The notes under the pieces are model-generated. The model was not told where the DNA came from. It searched no databases and saw only the letters and a list, made by a program, of their open reading frames with translations. 64,000 nucleotides of DNA. Origin: Pacificoceanicola sp048553275. GTDB taxonomy: Bacteria; Pseudomonadota; Alphaproteobacteria; Rhodobacterales; Rhodobacteraceae. The stretch covers positions 124,001 to 188,000 of the forward strand of contig NZ_JBLZMW010000005.1 of assembly GCF_048553275.1 (NCBI RefSeq), in the 5' to 3' direction. The stretch's first letter is position 1; each line of letters begins with the position of its first letter. Below are positions 1 to 9,212 of this stretch, in pieces. A program made the translations under genes and the position numbers.

Positions 1-795
1 GGGCGCATTGTTTTCATGGACAAAATACCACGATGCGGATGCTGACGTATTGGTTAGGGTAAAGTATGAGCCGCCGTTGTTCGTCATGTTGAACATCTCG
101 CGCACCGCTGCGGGCGCCGGGGCCGTGTTCTCCACCCGCAAGGCCGCGCTGCCATCGGTGCGCAACACATGCAAGGCCGCGGCAGGCGCGGCTGTGCCGA
201 GGCCGGTCTTACCGGTCGCGTCAATGTAGAAGGCACGGTCCGGCGCATTGGTCCGGATTTCGAATGGCAGCGTGCTACTGCCAGGATCGCTTAGGTAGAA
301 CCCGCCAGCGTTGCCATGCAGCCGCCACATGTGCCCCCCACCCGCCGTCTCGAAGGCGATGCCGGGATTGCTGGCATCGACGAGGTGAAGATCCGCCTGC
401 GGAATGCTCGTGCCGAGGCCAAGATCTCCACTATCATCGAGATAGAAGGCATTCGCCGGAGCATTGGCCCGCAACGTGAACAGCGTCCGGTTGGCATCGA
501 CGTTGGAGATCGCGAAATAGCTTCCCTCGGTCGGGCTCGAGCCATTGGCATCCATCCGCCAATCGACGCTTGGGAAACCGGCGGTGGAAGAATCCTCGAA
601 GACAAGACGAGGCTCCACCTGTTTCAACTTCAGCGTTGTATTGGTGAAGTCCTCGGTGTTCCAACAATCGGGCCCGGCACAGAAGCGGCCATCAATGCTG
701 TAATTCCCGCTCAGCACGGTTTGTGCCGATACAGGCGCACACAAGGTCAGAAGGCCCAAAAGCACTCCCGTGTACAACGTTGCGAAATGGTTCAT
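1..795 (-). CDS. Secreted fibre-like protein, truncated by the window edge
   Basis: This is an uninterrupted minus-strand frame of 265 codons from an ATG at 795 to base 1; it has no stop only because the window ends. It begins with a signal peptide: a hydrophobic stretch and a VSAQ cleavage site near residue 25. The body carries repeated 'GLGTSIPQADLHLVD' and 'GLGTAAPAAALHV' units, which are typical of beta-structured phage or adhesin fibre shafts. It is a clear paralogue of the gene at 34770–35939: both have a signal peptide, 'LSG..SIDG..C', the GLGT repeats, 'VREMF.M.NNGGSYFT' and 'WYFVHENNAP'. By alignment, the missing part should hold about 130 residues including a C-terminal coiled coil. 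Substrate and partner are unknown. Confidence 0.82.
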   Translation of the reverse strand, partial: MNHFATLYTGVLLGLLTLCAPVSAQTVLSGNYSIDGRFCAGPDCWNTEDFTNTTLKLKQVEPRLVFEDSSTAGFPSVDWRMDANGSSPTEGSYFAISNVDANRTLFTLRANAPANAFYLDDSGDLGLGTSIPQADLHLVDASNPGIAFETAGGGHMWRLHGNAGGFYLSDPGSSTLPFEIRTNAPDRAFYIDATGKTGLGTAAPAAALHVLRTDGSAALRVENTAPAPAAVREMFNMTNNGGSYFTLTNTSASASWYFVHENNAP

Positions 796-1351
796 GGCAT
801 GTGCCCTGACAAACCCCAGAATTGGGCAGTTCCGGCCCTTTTGTAACAATCGGCCCCTGCCCCTGATTGATCCCGGAGATTGTCCACGAATGATTAAAAA
901 GGCGTTTATTTCCGACTGTCACCGCTACAATCGAGGCCCCTACCTCTTTGCGCCGAAGCCACGGCACGCTCGCCCGGACCGATGATGCGGGCGCGCCAAC
1001 AGGCCAAGCGCGAGGGGCGCGCGGCCCCCGGGACGACCTTCGATTTGCACTCTTAAGGAGAGTCAAATTTTCACCTGTTTTGTGAGGGTCGGTTTTCACG
1101 GTTCTTCAGACGTGTTCCCCCGACCGGATTTGTGGCAAGTGGCGAAGTCTCCACGATCAACCAACACCTCCAGAAAGTTATTATATCATTGTTTTTAAAT
1201 CACTAAAACTGCCGCGCTTCGTTGCAACACTCCGAAAAATCGCGAGTCACGTTTGCCGGGAACGAAAGGTTGACGGAATCGCTGGCGCCTCTTACTCTAC
1301 TCATAATTGTAGTATCGTTTTCATTTCTAAAATCATTCGGGGAGATGCACG
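796..1351. other. Intergenic region between fibre gene and eCIS operon
   Basis: This 556-base stretch holds no convincing gene. It separates the divergent fibre gene and injection-system operon and must carry both promoters. About 950–1030 is very GC-rich; 1175–1215 and 1300–1335 are AT-rich. A minus-strand TATAAT lies at 1185–1180 but has only a weak -35, and would leave a leader of roughly 380 bases before the fibre gene. A minus-strand frame at 692–1099 overlaps the fibre gene and lacks recognisable features. Confidence 0.5.
1270..1298 (+). promoter_or_regulatory. Candidate sigma-70 promoter of the eCIS operon
   Basis: TTGACG at 1270–1275 and TACTCT at 1293–1298 are separated by 17 bases, upstream of the sheath gene. 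A start near 1305 would give a leader of about 45 bases containing the GGGGAG ribosome site at 1339–1344. This is by inspection only; the -10 box is imperfect. Confidence 0.4.
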
Positions 1352-3769
1352 TTGGTTTCTCTTACCTATCCCGGCGTCTACGTGGTTGAAAAACCAAGCG
1401 GCGCACGCCCCATCTCCGGGGCCTCCACATCCATCGGAATGTTCGTCGGGCGGGCGCAGAAAGGCCCCATCGGCCGCCCTGTCAGGCTGACGAATCTGAC
1501 GGAGTTCATCCGAACCTTTGGCGATGACAGCGCGGTCAGCGACATGGCGCGCTACGTCCGGCTGTTCTTTACCAATGGCGGTTCCGACCTCTACGTGATG
1601 CGGATCGCCAATGGCGCGGTGCCCGCGTTCGTTCATTTGCAAAATGAGGCGGGGGCCAACACCCTGACCCTGACGGCCAAGGCCGCCGGGGCCACCGGAG
1701 AGACCATCCGCGCCCGTGTCAGCTATGGCGGTGAGGAGCCGGAAGCCCGCTTCAACATGGAAATCTTCCGTTGGGGTCCAAACGCCGCCGGTGTGAACGT
1801 GGAAAGCGAGATCGAGGTTTACGTCAATCTGACGATGAACCCGAATGATCCGCTTTATGCCGAGACGTACCTGACGCAAAACAGCGCCCTGGTCGATGCG
1901 CAGGACGTCGGCCCGGCGGCGAGCAATGGCATGGCGCTGATGGGTCGGCCCTTGCCCGGAAACACACCTGCCGCATTCCGCAACGCCTTTACCGCGCTGG
2001 TTGACGCCACACCCGGCGCCCCGGGCGGCACGCATTTTGCGATCTCCGTGGACGGGCTGCCCTATGTCGAAGTGGACCTGACGAGCACAGCGGCAGCGGT
2101 GGCCGCCGACGCGTCCGCCTCTGCGAACGCAGTGATCGACGATACGCTGGCTCCGGAGCTCCAAACCGTCATTCAGCAGGCGTATCAGGATCAGGGCACG
2201 CCCGGCGTTGCCTGCACCGTGGGGCGCGAACAGGGGCCGACGATCGGCGGCACCCCGACCCGCTATCTGACGATCACATCCGACAATGGCGGGGATATCC
2301 GCCTGCGTCCGGCAACGGGCGGAAAGGATATCACCGCCACCCTGATGATGGGGCCCGCAAACGGCGGGCTGGAAATCGGCGCCCATGCGGCGCGGCGTCC
2401 GGCGCCAACGGGGATCAGCATTCGCTTCGCCGATGCTGCCGCACTGCGGACCTTTTCGGCGCGGGCAAACAGCACACTGGATCGGGTGGATCTTCCGGGC
2501 CTGAACGCCGCCGGAGCCCCGGCAACGCTGAACATCACGGACACCCGTCCCGGTGCGAATGCCGCTGACGAGATCGTCACGGACACCTACGCCAGCAGCG
2601 CGAACGGCAACCACGACGGGGTCCGCCAGCGGCTGAACCAACTGCGTGATGCGATCAATGCACACCGGGCCGCCAATCCACGCCTCTCACCTTGGACCGC
2701 AACGACAAGCGGTCTGCGCCTGACCCTGAATTCGAGTACGGCGGGCGACACCGACGTGCCCACATTTGTTGCGCAACCTGCGGACTGGGCGGCGGCCACG
2801 CGGGTGCTGAATGTGCCGCGATATACCGTTGGAGCCGCAGGGGTGGCCGGGCTGCAGCAAGCAGCGGGCGCCGTGGCCAGTGACGGCAACCCGCCGCAGC
2901 TGGTAGATTACACCAACGCTTTTGCGGTGATCGACGAAGAAGTGCGCGACTGGAACATCATGGTGCTGCCACCGGACAACACCACGGTGCAGGACATGCA
3001 GCCCTTCATCGCCGCGGCCTCGGCGTTTTGCCGGGAACAGCGGGCCTTCCTGATCGTCAATCCGCCGGAAACCGGCCTGTCGCCGCAGGACATGGCCACC
3101 GCCGCCGATGCGCTGCGCGTCGGAGTCGCGACGGATCATGCCGCCGTCTACTATCCGAACATCCTGATCAACGAAGGCGGTCGGCAGGTGTCTATCGGCC
3201 CGGCGGGTGCCATGGCGGGCGTCTATGCCCGCACCGATCAGACGCGTGGCATCTGGAAAGGACCGGCGGGTCAGGATTTGCCAATCCTCGGCATCACCGG
3301 CGTGGCGCGGCAGTTGTCCGATGGGCATGTCGGAATGCTGAACCCGCGCGGCGTGAATTGCATCACGCAGGCGTCCTCCGGCATCCGGCCCTGGGGGGCG
3401 CGCACCTTGGCGGGGGCGAATGAGCTGGCCAGCGAATGGAAATACATCAACGTCCGGCGCACGGCGCTTTTCATCGAAGAGAGCCTGTACCAGGGGCTGC
3501 AATGGACGGTGTTCGAACCCAACGGCGAAACCCTGTGGGGGCAGATCACGCTGAACGTCGACACCTTCATGGGCCGGTTGTTCCGCGAAGGTGCTTTCAA
3601 GGGCACCACCAAGGCCGACGCCTATTTCGTGCGATGTAACGCCGAGACCACCACGCAGGCCGATATTGATGTCGGCGTTGTGAACGTGCTCGTCGGCTTC
3701 TCTGCGCTGAAACCGGCGGAATTCGTGGTCCTGACGCTCCAGCAGATCGCTGGCCAGGCGGATACCTGA
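1352..3769 (+). CDS. eCIS contractile sheath protein
   Basis: The 805-aa product is the contractile outer sheath of a phage-tail-like particle. The N-terminus 'TYPGVYVVEKPSGARPI' followed by 'GMFVGRAQKGP' is diagnostic of phage and eCIS tail sheaths, and the C-terminal 'VLVGFSALKPAEFVVLTLQQ' is the classical sheath end strand. The conserved C-terminal half starts near residue 540 ('DWNIMVLPP'). Residues about 100–530 are a variable insertion, making it much longer than the usual 350–500 aa. The start is TTG at 1352, placed by the GGGGAG site seven bases upstream; the ATG at 1345 is out of frame. It opens the operon. It is the only sheath gene seen, whereas Afp and PVC carry three. Confidence 0.96.
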   Translation: MVSLTYPGVYVVEKPSGARPISGASTSIGMFVGRAQKGPIGRPVRLTNLTEFIRTFGDDSAVSDMARYVRLFFTNGGSDLYVMRIANGAVPAFVHLQNEAGANTLTLTAKAAGATGETIRARVSYGGEEPEARFNMEIFRWGPNAAGVNVESEIEVYVNLTMNPNDPLYAETYLTQNSALVDAQDVGPAASNGMALMGRPLPGNTPAAFRNAFTALVDATPGAPGGTHFAISVDGLPYVEVDLTSTAAAVAADASASANAVIDDTLAPELQTVIQQAYQDQGTPGVACTVGREQGPTIGGTPTRYLTITSDNGGDIRLRPATGGKDITATLMMGPANGGLEIGAHAARRPAPTGISIRFADAAALRTFSARANSTLDRVDLPGLNAAGAPATLNITDTRPGANAADEIVTDTYASSANGNHDGVRQRLNQLRDAINAHRAANPRLSPWTATTSGLRLTLNSSTAGDTDVPTFVAQPADWAAATRVLNVPRYTVGAAGVAGLQQAAGAVASDGNPPQLVDYTNAFAVIDEEVRDWNIMVLPPDNTTVQDMQPFIAAASAFCREQRAFLIVNPPETGLSPQDMATAADALRVGVATDHAAVYYPNILINEGGRQVSIGPAGAMAGVYARTDQTRGIWKGPAGQDLPILGITGVARQLSDGHVGMLNPRGVNCITQASSGIRPWGARTLAGANELASEWKYINVRRTALFIEESLYQGLQWTVFEPNGETLWGQITLNVDTFMGRLFREGAFKGTTKADAYFVRCNAETTTQADIDVGVVNVLVGFSALKPAEFVVLTLQQIAGQADT

Positions 3770-3783
3770 GGGGGAGAGACGCC

Positions 3784-4284
3784 ATGAGCACCGAATTTCC
3801 GATGAACGCCCACCGGTTCGAACCCTACAAGACTTTTCGGTTTCGGGTGATGTGGGATGGCAAATATGTCGCCGGGGTCTCCAAGGTTTCGTCGATCAAA
3901 CAGACTGTCGAGACGATCACCCATCGGCAGGGCGGCGATCCGAACATCCAGCATATCGGCCCTGGGCTGGTGAGCGCCGAGGCGATCACGCTGGAACGCG
4001 GCATCACCTGGGACAAGGAGTTCGAGATCTGGGCGCGCAAGGTGTTCGAGCCCGGCGAGCTTGGCATTCTGTCGCTCCAGGGCTTTCGCAAGCCGATGAC
4101 CATTGTGCTGAACAACCTCGCGGGCGAGGTGGTCCGGGCCTACAATATTCACAACTGCTGGGTTTCCGAATACGAGATGCTGCCAGAACTGGACGCCAAT
4201 TCCGCTGGATACGCCATCGAACGGCTGGTGATCCAGAACGAAGGCGCGAGCCGGCAGGAAATCCCGGAAAAAGCCGAAACCTGA
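3784..4284 (+). CDS. eCIS inner tube protein (T4 gp19-like)
   Basis: The 166-aa product belongs to the phage tail-tube family. Diagnostic parts are 'FRFRVMWDGKYVAGVSKVS' near the N-terminus, a 'ITHRQGG' loop, 'ITLERGITWDKEFEIWA' in the middle and 'YEMLPELDANSAGYAIERLVIQNEG' at the end. It would polymerise into the rigid tube that is driven out when the sheath contracts. It lies 14 bases after the sheath gene with a GGGGAGAG ribosome site, as in other eCIS loci. Length is normal for the family. Confidence 0.96.
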   Translation: MSTEFPMNAHRFEPYKTFRFRVMWDGKYVAGVSKVSSIKQTVETITHRQGGDPNIQHIGPGLVSAEAITLERGITWDKEFEIWARKVFEPGELGILSLQGFRKPMTIVLNNLAGEVVRAYNIHNCWVSEYEMLPELDANSAGYAIERLVIQNEGASRQEIPEKAET

Positions 4285-4318
4285 CGGGGTGGCCCCGGGG
4301 ATCGGGGCCTGCACAGCC

Positions 4319-5101
4319 ATGCGATATGATCTGCTTCACTTTCCGGGGCCGGGGCCCCTGTATCTTCGCGACCTGACCGCACGTGTGGAACTGGCGGTTG
4401 AAGGCACGTCGCCCTTTGACGCCATCGCTCTGGTCGATGCGTTGCTGATGGATCGGCCGGGCGGCGTTCTGAGACCGGGTGAGGCGGCGCGGATGGCCGT
4501 GGCGGATCGTGACCGGCTGATGGCACAACTGCACCTGGCGGAGTTCGGATCGCGGATCGCCGGCGACCGCACCTGCGCGGCCTGCGAAGCCCGGTTCTCC
4601 TTTGATTTCGACCTTGGCGACTTGCTCGGCGCGCTGAAACCCTCGCGGGACGTGGAACGACTTGAGGAGGGCTGGCTCATGGCGGAAGGCGGCATCCGCT
4701 TCCGTCTTCCCAACGGCGAGGATGAGCGCGCCGGGGCGGCGGGCGGCCCGCGGGCCGGTGAGGTCATTGCGCTCCGATGTCTGCCGGAGGGCGAGACGGA
4801 GCATGTCGCAAAGATCGCGGAAATCGCCGAAGCGGTTGCGCCGCTGGTTGATCTGACCCTGCGCACGCAGTGCCCCGAATGCGGCGCGGATCACACCATG
4901 GCCTTCAACGCGGAAGCCTACTGTCTCGGGGCACTGCGGGCGCGGCGTGCGCGGATGATGTCCGACATCCACCTGATCGCATCGCGCTATGGTTGGAGCT
5001 TCGGGGCGATCGTCGACCTGCCGCAGAACCATCGGCGCGGATTTGTCGATCAGATCAACCGCGACCGCGAGGCTGCGCGCCGGACAAGGAGACTGGGATG
5101 A
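4319..5101 (+). CDS. Zinc-ribbon tail-assembly protein (T4 gp26-like candidate)
   Basis: The 260-aa product has two CxxC pairs, C86/C89 ('CAACEARFSFDFDL') and C185/C188 ('CPECGADHTMAFN'), which together form a likely zinc ribbon. The C-terminal 'DIHLIASRYGWSFGAIVDLP' followed by 'HRRGFVDQI' resembles the end of phage and eCIS tail-assembly or baseplate-hub chaperones. It probably assists baseplate or tube assembly. I chose the ATG at 4319; a GTG ten codons upstream at 4289 is possible but adds residues unlike the rest. It follows the tube gene, as expected, and overlaps the next gene by ATGA. Confidence 0.7.
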   Translation: MRYDLLHFPGPGPLYLRDLTARVELAVEGTSPFDAIALVDALLMDRPGGVLRPGEAARMAVADRDRLMAQLHLAEFGSRIAGDRTCAACEARFSFDFDLGDLLGALKPSRDVERLEEGWLMAEGGIRFRLPNGEDERAGAAGGPRAGEVIALRCLPEGETEHVAKIAEIAEAVAPLVDLTLRTQCPECGADHTMAFNAEAYCLGALRARRARMMSDIHLIASRYGWSFGAIVDLPQNHRRGFVDQINRDREAARRTRRLG

Positions 5102-5925
5102 GCGGCTATTTCGAAAGACTTGGCGCCCGGCTGACGCCCGACGCCGTCGCCCCGCAGGAGAGCCCGGCCACGCCGGTGCGATTGAGCTTGCCCGAAGCGG
5201 AATTGCCCGACAACGCGGCGGCTTTTCCACGCGCTGAAAGCGGCGACCCGACCCCTGAGAAACCGCAGGCTGCAGCGCAGCATGACGCACCGGCCGGAGA
5301 TCTGGGCGACTTCGATGCCGCGATGGAAGATAGGCCGCCACCGCACGAGTCAGACAACCCGCGCCCGCCCGGACAGCAGCCAGACTGGCCGGAGTTCGTA
5401 GCCGAGACCTTGCCCGATGCGCCCGCGGTCAACGGCGAAAGCGACACGCGACAGGAAAGGACCGCCGATGCCCCGGACACGAACGCGCCGGACCCCATCG
5501 CGCCGCCCCCTGCCAACATGGACCCACCGGACGCCGCAGGTGAACCCGCAGAAGCGGATGCACCTCTGCCCGAAGAAAGGATCGACCTTGAAACCTTGCT
5601 CGACGGATTTTTCGGGATGCCGCAAACGAACCATCCGGACTCGGACCCGGCGCCTCCACCAGAGGCTCACGATCGGCTCCGGATCGACCCTGCGCCGGAT
5701 CGGCTGATGCCGGAGACACAGGACAGACCATGGCAGGATGCGGCAGGCGAGCCGCCAGAGCCGGAGCCCGAGGCGCAGACCCGGCTCAGCATCGGCGAGA
5801 TCCGGATAGACGTGATCGAGCCGCAAGGCCGTGTGCAGCCCCCCGCCCCGGCACCCACACCGTTGCGGCGGTGCCTCGGCGCGAGCCGACCGGCGCGGCG
5901 CCGGTTCGGACTGGATCAAAGCTGA
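5098..5925 (+). CDS. Pro/Asp/Glu-rich eCIS linker protein
   Basis: The 275-aa product is mostly low-complexity and rich in Pro, Asp, Glu and Ala, so most of it is probably disordered. Ordered islands are the N-terminal 'MSGYFERLGARL', a helix near residue 165 ('ERIDLETLLDGFFGM') and a late 'SIGEIRIDVIEP' strand. A similar short strand motif before a proline-rich end recurs in proteins encoded just upstream of DUF4255 genes. The start at 5098 overlaps the upstream stop as ATGA; the open frame runs further upstream but that part is shadow. Function is unknown; the position suggests an assembly or anchoring role. Confidence 0.65.
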   Translation: MSGYFERLGARLTPDAVAPQESPATPVRLSLPEAELPDNAAAFPRAESGDPTPEKPQAAAQHDAPAGDLGDFDAAMEDRPPPHESDNPRPPGQQPDWPEFVAETLPDAPAVNGESDTRQERTADAPDTNAPDPIAPPPANMDPPDAAGEPAEADAPLPEERIDLETLLDGFFGMPQTNHPDSDPAPPPEAHDRLRIDPAPDRLMPETQDRPWQDAAGEPPEPEPEAQTRLSIGEIRIDVIEPQGRVQPPAPAPTPLRRCLGASRPARRRFGLDQS

Positions 5926-7178
5926 TGCCGCTCCCGGATCTCAAACTGGCCACACAGGCCATCGCCGCGACGATCCGCTTGCATATGGCGGCCTCTCCGA
6001 TTTGGGCGCCGCGCCCGGCTCCGGTTGTCAGCCCGCGCCCGCCGGATGAGGCGGGAAACGATCCGCTGACGCTGTTTCTCTATCATATCGGGAGGGATGG
6101 GTCGGTGTTGAACCGGGTTCCGCCGAATCCGGAAATCGCACCGCATTTCACGCCGCTCGGCCTTGTCTGCGCCTATCAGCTTGCCGCCCATGCCATGACG
6201 GACGACATAGACGGGGCGCTTGATGCGCAACTGGCGCTGAGCGCCGCGATGCTGGCCCTCAACGAGCACCAAGTGCTGACGTCACGGACCACGGTGGCCG
6301 GGACCAACCTCTTTGCAGATGTCGGGGTGGCCGACCCGACCACGCGGATGAACATTACCCTGCTGCCCATCGGGCAATCGGAGGCTGTGGGCTTCTGGAC
6401 GCCCGGTGACATGGCGCCACGCCTGGCCGCCTATTACCAGGTGGCGGTGCAATTGATGCCGCCCGCGCCACGCCGCACCGGGGCGCGCGTCCTGAGCTAC
6501 AGTGTCGGCGTGCGCGCGGCGGGGGCGCCGAATCTGACCACCTCGGAAAACAGCGTGACGCTGGTGCGGCCCGGCGGCGAGAGTGAAGACGTCACCCTGC
6601 GCCCGGCGCTGGTGTCCTATGGCGAGACGCTGCGACTGATCGGGGACGGCCTGACGGGCGATCACCCCCGGCTGATCCTCACCGGAGCAAGCCTGACCGG
6701 TCCGGTGCGCGTCGGGGTCGATTGGTCCGTGCAACTGCGCGGCCCCGCAGTGGAGGCGGTGGTGCAACGGACCGCCGGCGTCACGCAGGTGCCGCCGGGG
6801 CTTTATGCCGCGCAGCTGGAAATCGAGCGGCCCGGCGCCGGAGGCGCGACAGAGGTGCTGGCCTCTGCGCCAGTATCCTTTACCATCGCTCCGGCACAAA
6901 GCGCGCTGGCCGGTCCGGACGGCAACGGGCGGTTCACGGTCACGGGGCAGGGGTTTGCTCCGGCAGGCGCGGCAAGCAGCGATGCCGCGGTGATGCTCGG
7001 CGGAAGCAGCCTGACACGTGGAGCGGGCGCGAACCCGGCGGCAGGCGAATTCGTCGTCGACTCCGACACCGGCTATCGGTTCGCGGCCCCCGCCACGATG
7101 CCGTCCGGCTCGGTTCTGCCGCTTCGCTTCGTGTTTCGCGGGGCCACGTCCTTGCCGCTTTGGGTGACGGTGCCATGA
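5925..7178 (+). CDS. DUF4255 protein, eCIS tail terminator/cap (Pvc16/Afp16-like)
   Basis: The 417-aa product has an N-terminal DUF4255 domain (about residues 5–190: 'LATQAIAATIRLHM', 'LTLFLYHIGRDG', 'AYQLAAHA'). This family caps the distal end of the tube and sheath in Afp and PVC particles. The C-terminal part (about 200–417) looks like two beta-sandwich, IPT-type modules ('VSYGETLRLIGDGLTGDHPRLILTG', 'FTVTGQGFAPAG'). The second module may decorate the cap. The start ATG overlaps the previous stop as TGATG. The next gene is the ATPase, the same pairing as Afp15/Afp16 in reverse order. Confidence 0.87.
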   Translation: MPLPDLKLATQAIAATIRLHMAASPIWAPRPAPVVSPRPPDEAGNDPLTLFLYHIGRDGSVLNRVPPNPEIAPHFTPLGLVCAYQLAAHAMTDDIDGALDAQLALSAAMLALNEHQVLTSRTTVAGTNLFADVGVADPTTRMNITLLPIGQSEAVGFWTPGDMAPRLAAYYQVAVQLMPPAPRRTGARVLSYSVGVRAAGAPNLTTSENSVTLVRPGGESEDVTLRPALVSYGETLRLIGDGLTGDHPRLILTGASLTGPVRVGVDWSVQLRGPAVEAVVQRTAGVTQVPPGLYAAQLEIERPGAGGATEVLASAPVSFTIAPAQSALAGPDGNGRFTVTGQGFAPAGAASSDAAVMLGGSSLTRGAGANPAAGEFVVDSDTGYRFAAPATMPSGSVLPLRFVFRGATSLPLWVTVP

Positions 7179-8986
7179 GTGATGTCGCCGAAACCGTGGC
7201 AGCCGCCGGTGCCGGTCCACTGGACCTGATTTCATGGGCCGATGGTGTCATGGATGCACTGGCGACCGGCGCGCCGCTGCCGCCGCAGCCCGAGGTCGCG
7301 CGGATTGACCATGCGGCGGCGGTGCTTGCGTTGCCGGAGGGCAGCGACGCGCTCGTCGGTCTGCTTTTCGGGCTTTGGGCCGCGCCGCTGCCGCGCCAAC
7401 CGCTGACCATGGGAACGCTGGTCCGGGTCCTTGGGTCAGAGGCCGCAAAGATGCGCGAGGCCATGGCGCTTTGGGGTTTGCTGCGCGAGCTGCCGCAACC
7501 GGGGGCGTCCGCGCTTGGCATTGCCCTTGATGAGAGCTTTGGCGATTGGATGCTCGGCGGCTCCGGCATTCCGCCGGTCTACGCAGGGCGCATCACGGCC
7601 TGTCCTTCGGGGCCTCCCCTGACGGATTGGCCCATTTCCGCGCTCGCCGCGCAGATCGCGCAAAGCACGGCACCGACGACCCTGTGCCTGACCGGCGTGC
7701 GCGGCGCGGGTGCGCGCGGATTGGTGGGCCAAATCGGTGAGGTTCTGGGCTGCGAGCCGCTGTGTGTGCGCAGTGATGGATTGGAGGGCGCGGGGCTCGA
7801 AGAGCTGGTCCGGGTGGCCGAGCGGCAGGCCCTGCTCTCGCTCGCACCGCTGTTCTGGTGCGATGGCGCGCGCCCGCCGCTTGCCCTGCCCGCACGCTTT
7901 CCGCTTTGTTTTCAGCGTGGCACGGATGGGGCCGACCGCTCGCGCCGGATCATCCACCGCATGAAACCGCTATCGCCAGAGGCCGCACGCCTGCTTTGGG
8001 CGCAAAGCAGCACCCTGCCGCCCGAGGCACTGGACAGCATCGCCCGCGCCCGCGCCCAAACACCGGCCCAGATCGCCCGTGCCGCAGCCACCGCACCGCA
8101 GGATCTTGAAGCCGCGCAAAAGGCACTTCACGCCGCGCGGCGCGGGGATCTGCCGCCCTACCTCTCAGCGGATAATGCGGACCTGACATGGGATGACATC
8201 GTACTGCCGGACCGTGTGGCGGCACCGCTCAGGAGCTTTTGCCATGAGATCAGACTGGCGCGCGATCTTTGGGCCAATCCGGAGCGCGCCCGGCATTTCC
8301 CGCGCGGGCGGGGCACGCTGGCGCTGATTTCCGGGCCAAGCGGCACCGGCAAGACCATGGCCGCGCAGGTCATGGCGCATGATCTTGGGATGGACCTTTA
8401 CCGGGTGGATGCCGGAGCGCTGACGTCGAAATACGTGGGCGAGACAGCGCAGAACATGCAGGCGGTTCTGGACCGGGCCGAAGCGGACGGGGCGCTGCTG
8501 TTCTTCGACGAATGCGATGGGCTGTTCGGCAAGCGGGTGGACACGCGCGATGCGCAGGACCGCTATCAGAATGCCGACACCAACGTGCTGCTGGCGGCGG
8601 TGGAGCGCTTTGAGGGCGCGGCGATCCTGGCGACCAACCGGCGCGAGAACATCGACAGCGCCTTTACCAGACGGCTGCGCTATGCTGTCGATCTGCCACG
8701 GCCGGACGCGGCGGGGCGGCGGCGGATCTGGGGGCTTTTCCTGACTGCGCTGACGCCGTGCGGCGGGGCGGGCTGTGTCCGGTTGATCGAGCCGCTGGCG
8801 GCGCGTCTGGACCTGACGGGCGCGCAGATTCGCAACGCGGTGCTGAGCGCAGTGGTCGAAGCGTCGCGCCGGGGCGAGGCGGCGCTAGGGCCGCAGGTGC
8901 TGCTCGATGCGATTGATCAGGAACTGGCCAAGGAAAGCCGTGCGCTGAGCGTTCAGGACCGGGAGGCGATGCTGTCCCATGTCTGA
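7175..8986 (+). CDS. AAA+ ATPase of the eCIS (Pvc15/Afp15-like)
   Basis: The 603-aa product has a C-terminal AAA+ module: Walker A 'GPSGTGKT' near residue 390, Walker B 'LLFFDECDG', sensor 1 'ILATNRREN' and an arginine-rich 'DSAFTRRLRYAVDLP' arginine-finger region. The N-terminal ~350 residues resemble the winged-helix/substrate region of eCIS ATPases. Family members are needed for particle assembly and possibly cargo loading. The start at 7175 overlaps the upstream stop (ATGA). All catalytic motifs are intact. Confidence 0.93.
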   Translation: MSDVAETVAAAGAGPLDLISWADGVMDALATGAPLPPQPEVARIDHAAAVLALPEGSDALVGLLFGLWAAPLPRQPLTMGTLVRVLGSEAAKMREAMALWGLLRELPQPGASALGIALDESFGDWMLGGSGIPPVYAGRITACPSGPPLTDWPISALAAQIAQSTAPTTLCLTGVRGAGARGLVGQIGEVLGCEPLCVRSDGLEGAGLEELVRVAERQALLSLAPLFWCDGARPPLALPARFPLCFQRGTDGADRSRRIIHRMKPLSPEAARLLWAQSSTLPPEALDSIARARAQTPAQIARAAATAPQDLEAAQKALHAARRGDLPPYLSADNADLTWDDIVLPDRVAAPLRSFCHEIRLARDLWANPERARHFPRGRGTLALISGPSGTGKTMAAQVMAHDLGMDLYRVDAGALTSKYVGETAQNMQAVLDRAEADGALLFFDECDGLFGKRVDTRDAQDRYQNADTNVLLAAVERFEGAAILATNRRENIDSAFTRRLRYAVDLPRPDAAGRRRIWGLFLTALTPCGGAGCVRLIEPLAARLDLTGAQIRNAVLSAVVEASRRGEAALGPQVLLDAIDQELAKESRALSVQDREAMLSHV

Positions 8987-9212
8987 CACGCGCATCAACA
9001 TTGGCCGCCTGATCGTCCAGCAACCCGGCACCGGGCGTCAGGGTCAGAGCGCCTTTGCCGAGGCCCTCGCGGCAGCTTTGCGCCGCGAGCTTGAGGGGTG
9101 TCCGGCGGGCGCGGTCGCTGGGATTTCACTGCAGGTCAGCCCGGACGAGGCCCGCGACCCGGCAGCCCTTGCGCGCAGGATCGCAGCAGATGTGCGGAGG
9201 CGCATCCCATGA
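8979..9212 (+). CDS. Small conserved-context protein between ATPase and DUF4157 genes
   Basis: This gene encodes 77 aa ('MSDTRINIGRLIVQQPG' at the start, then a helical, Arg/Ala-rich body). It overlaps the ATPase by 8 bases and the next gene by ATGA, so it is certainly translated as part of the operon if expressed at all. I do not recognise a domain. The 'INIGRLIV' strand and length suggest an adaptor or assembly factor; that is inference. Confidence 0.72.
   Translation: MSDTRINIGRLIVQQPGTGRQGQSAFAEALAAALRRELEGCPAGAVAGISLQVSPDEARDPAALARRIAADVRRRIP

Noticed and set aside
692..1099. 135-aa minus-strand frame upstream of the left fibre gene
   Set aside because: It overlaps the fibre gene in another frame and shows no domain or ribosome site.
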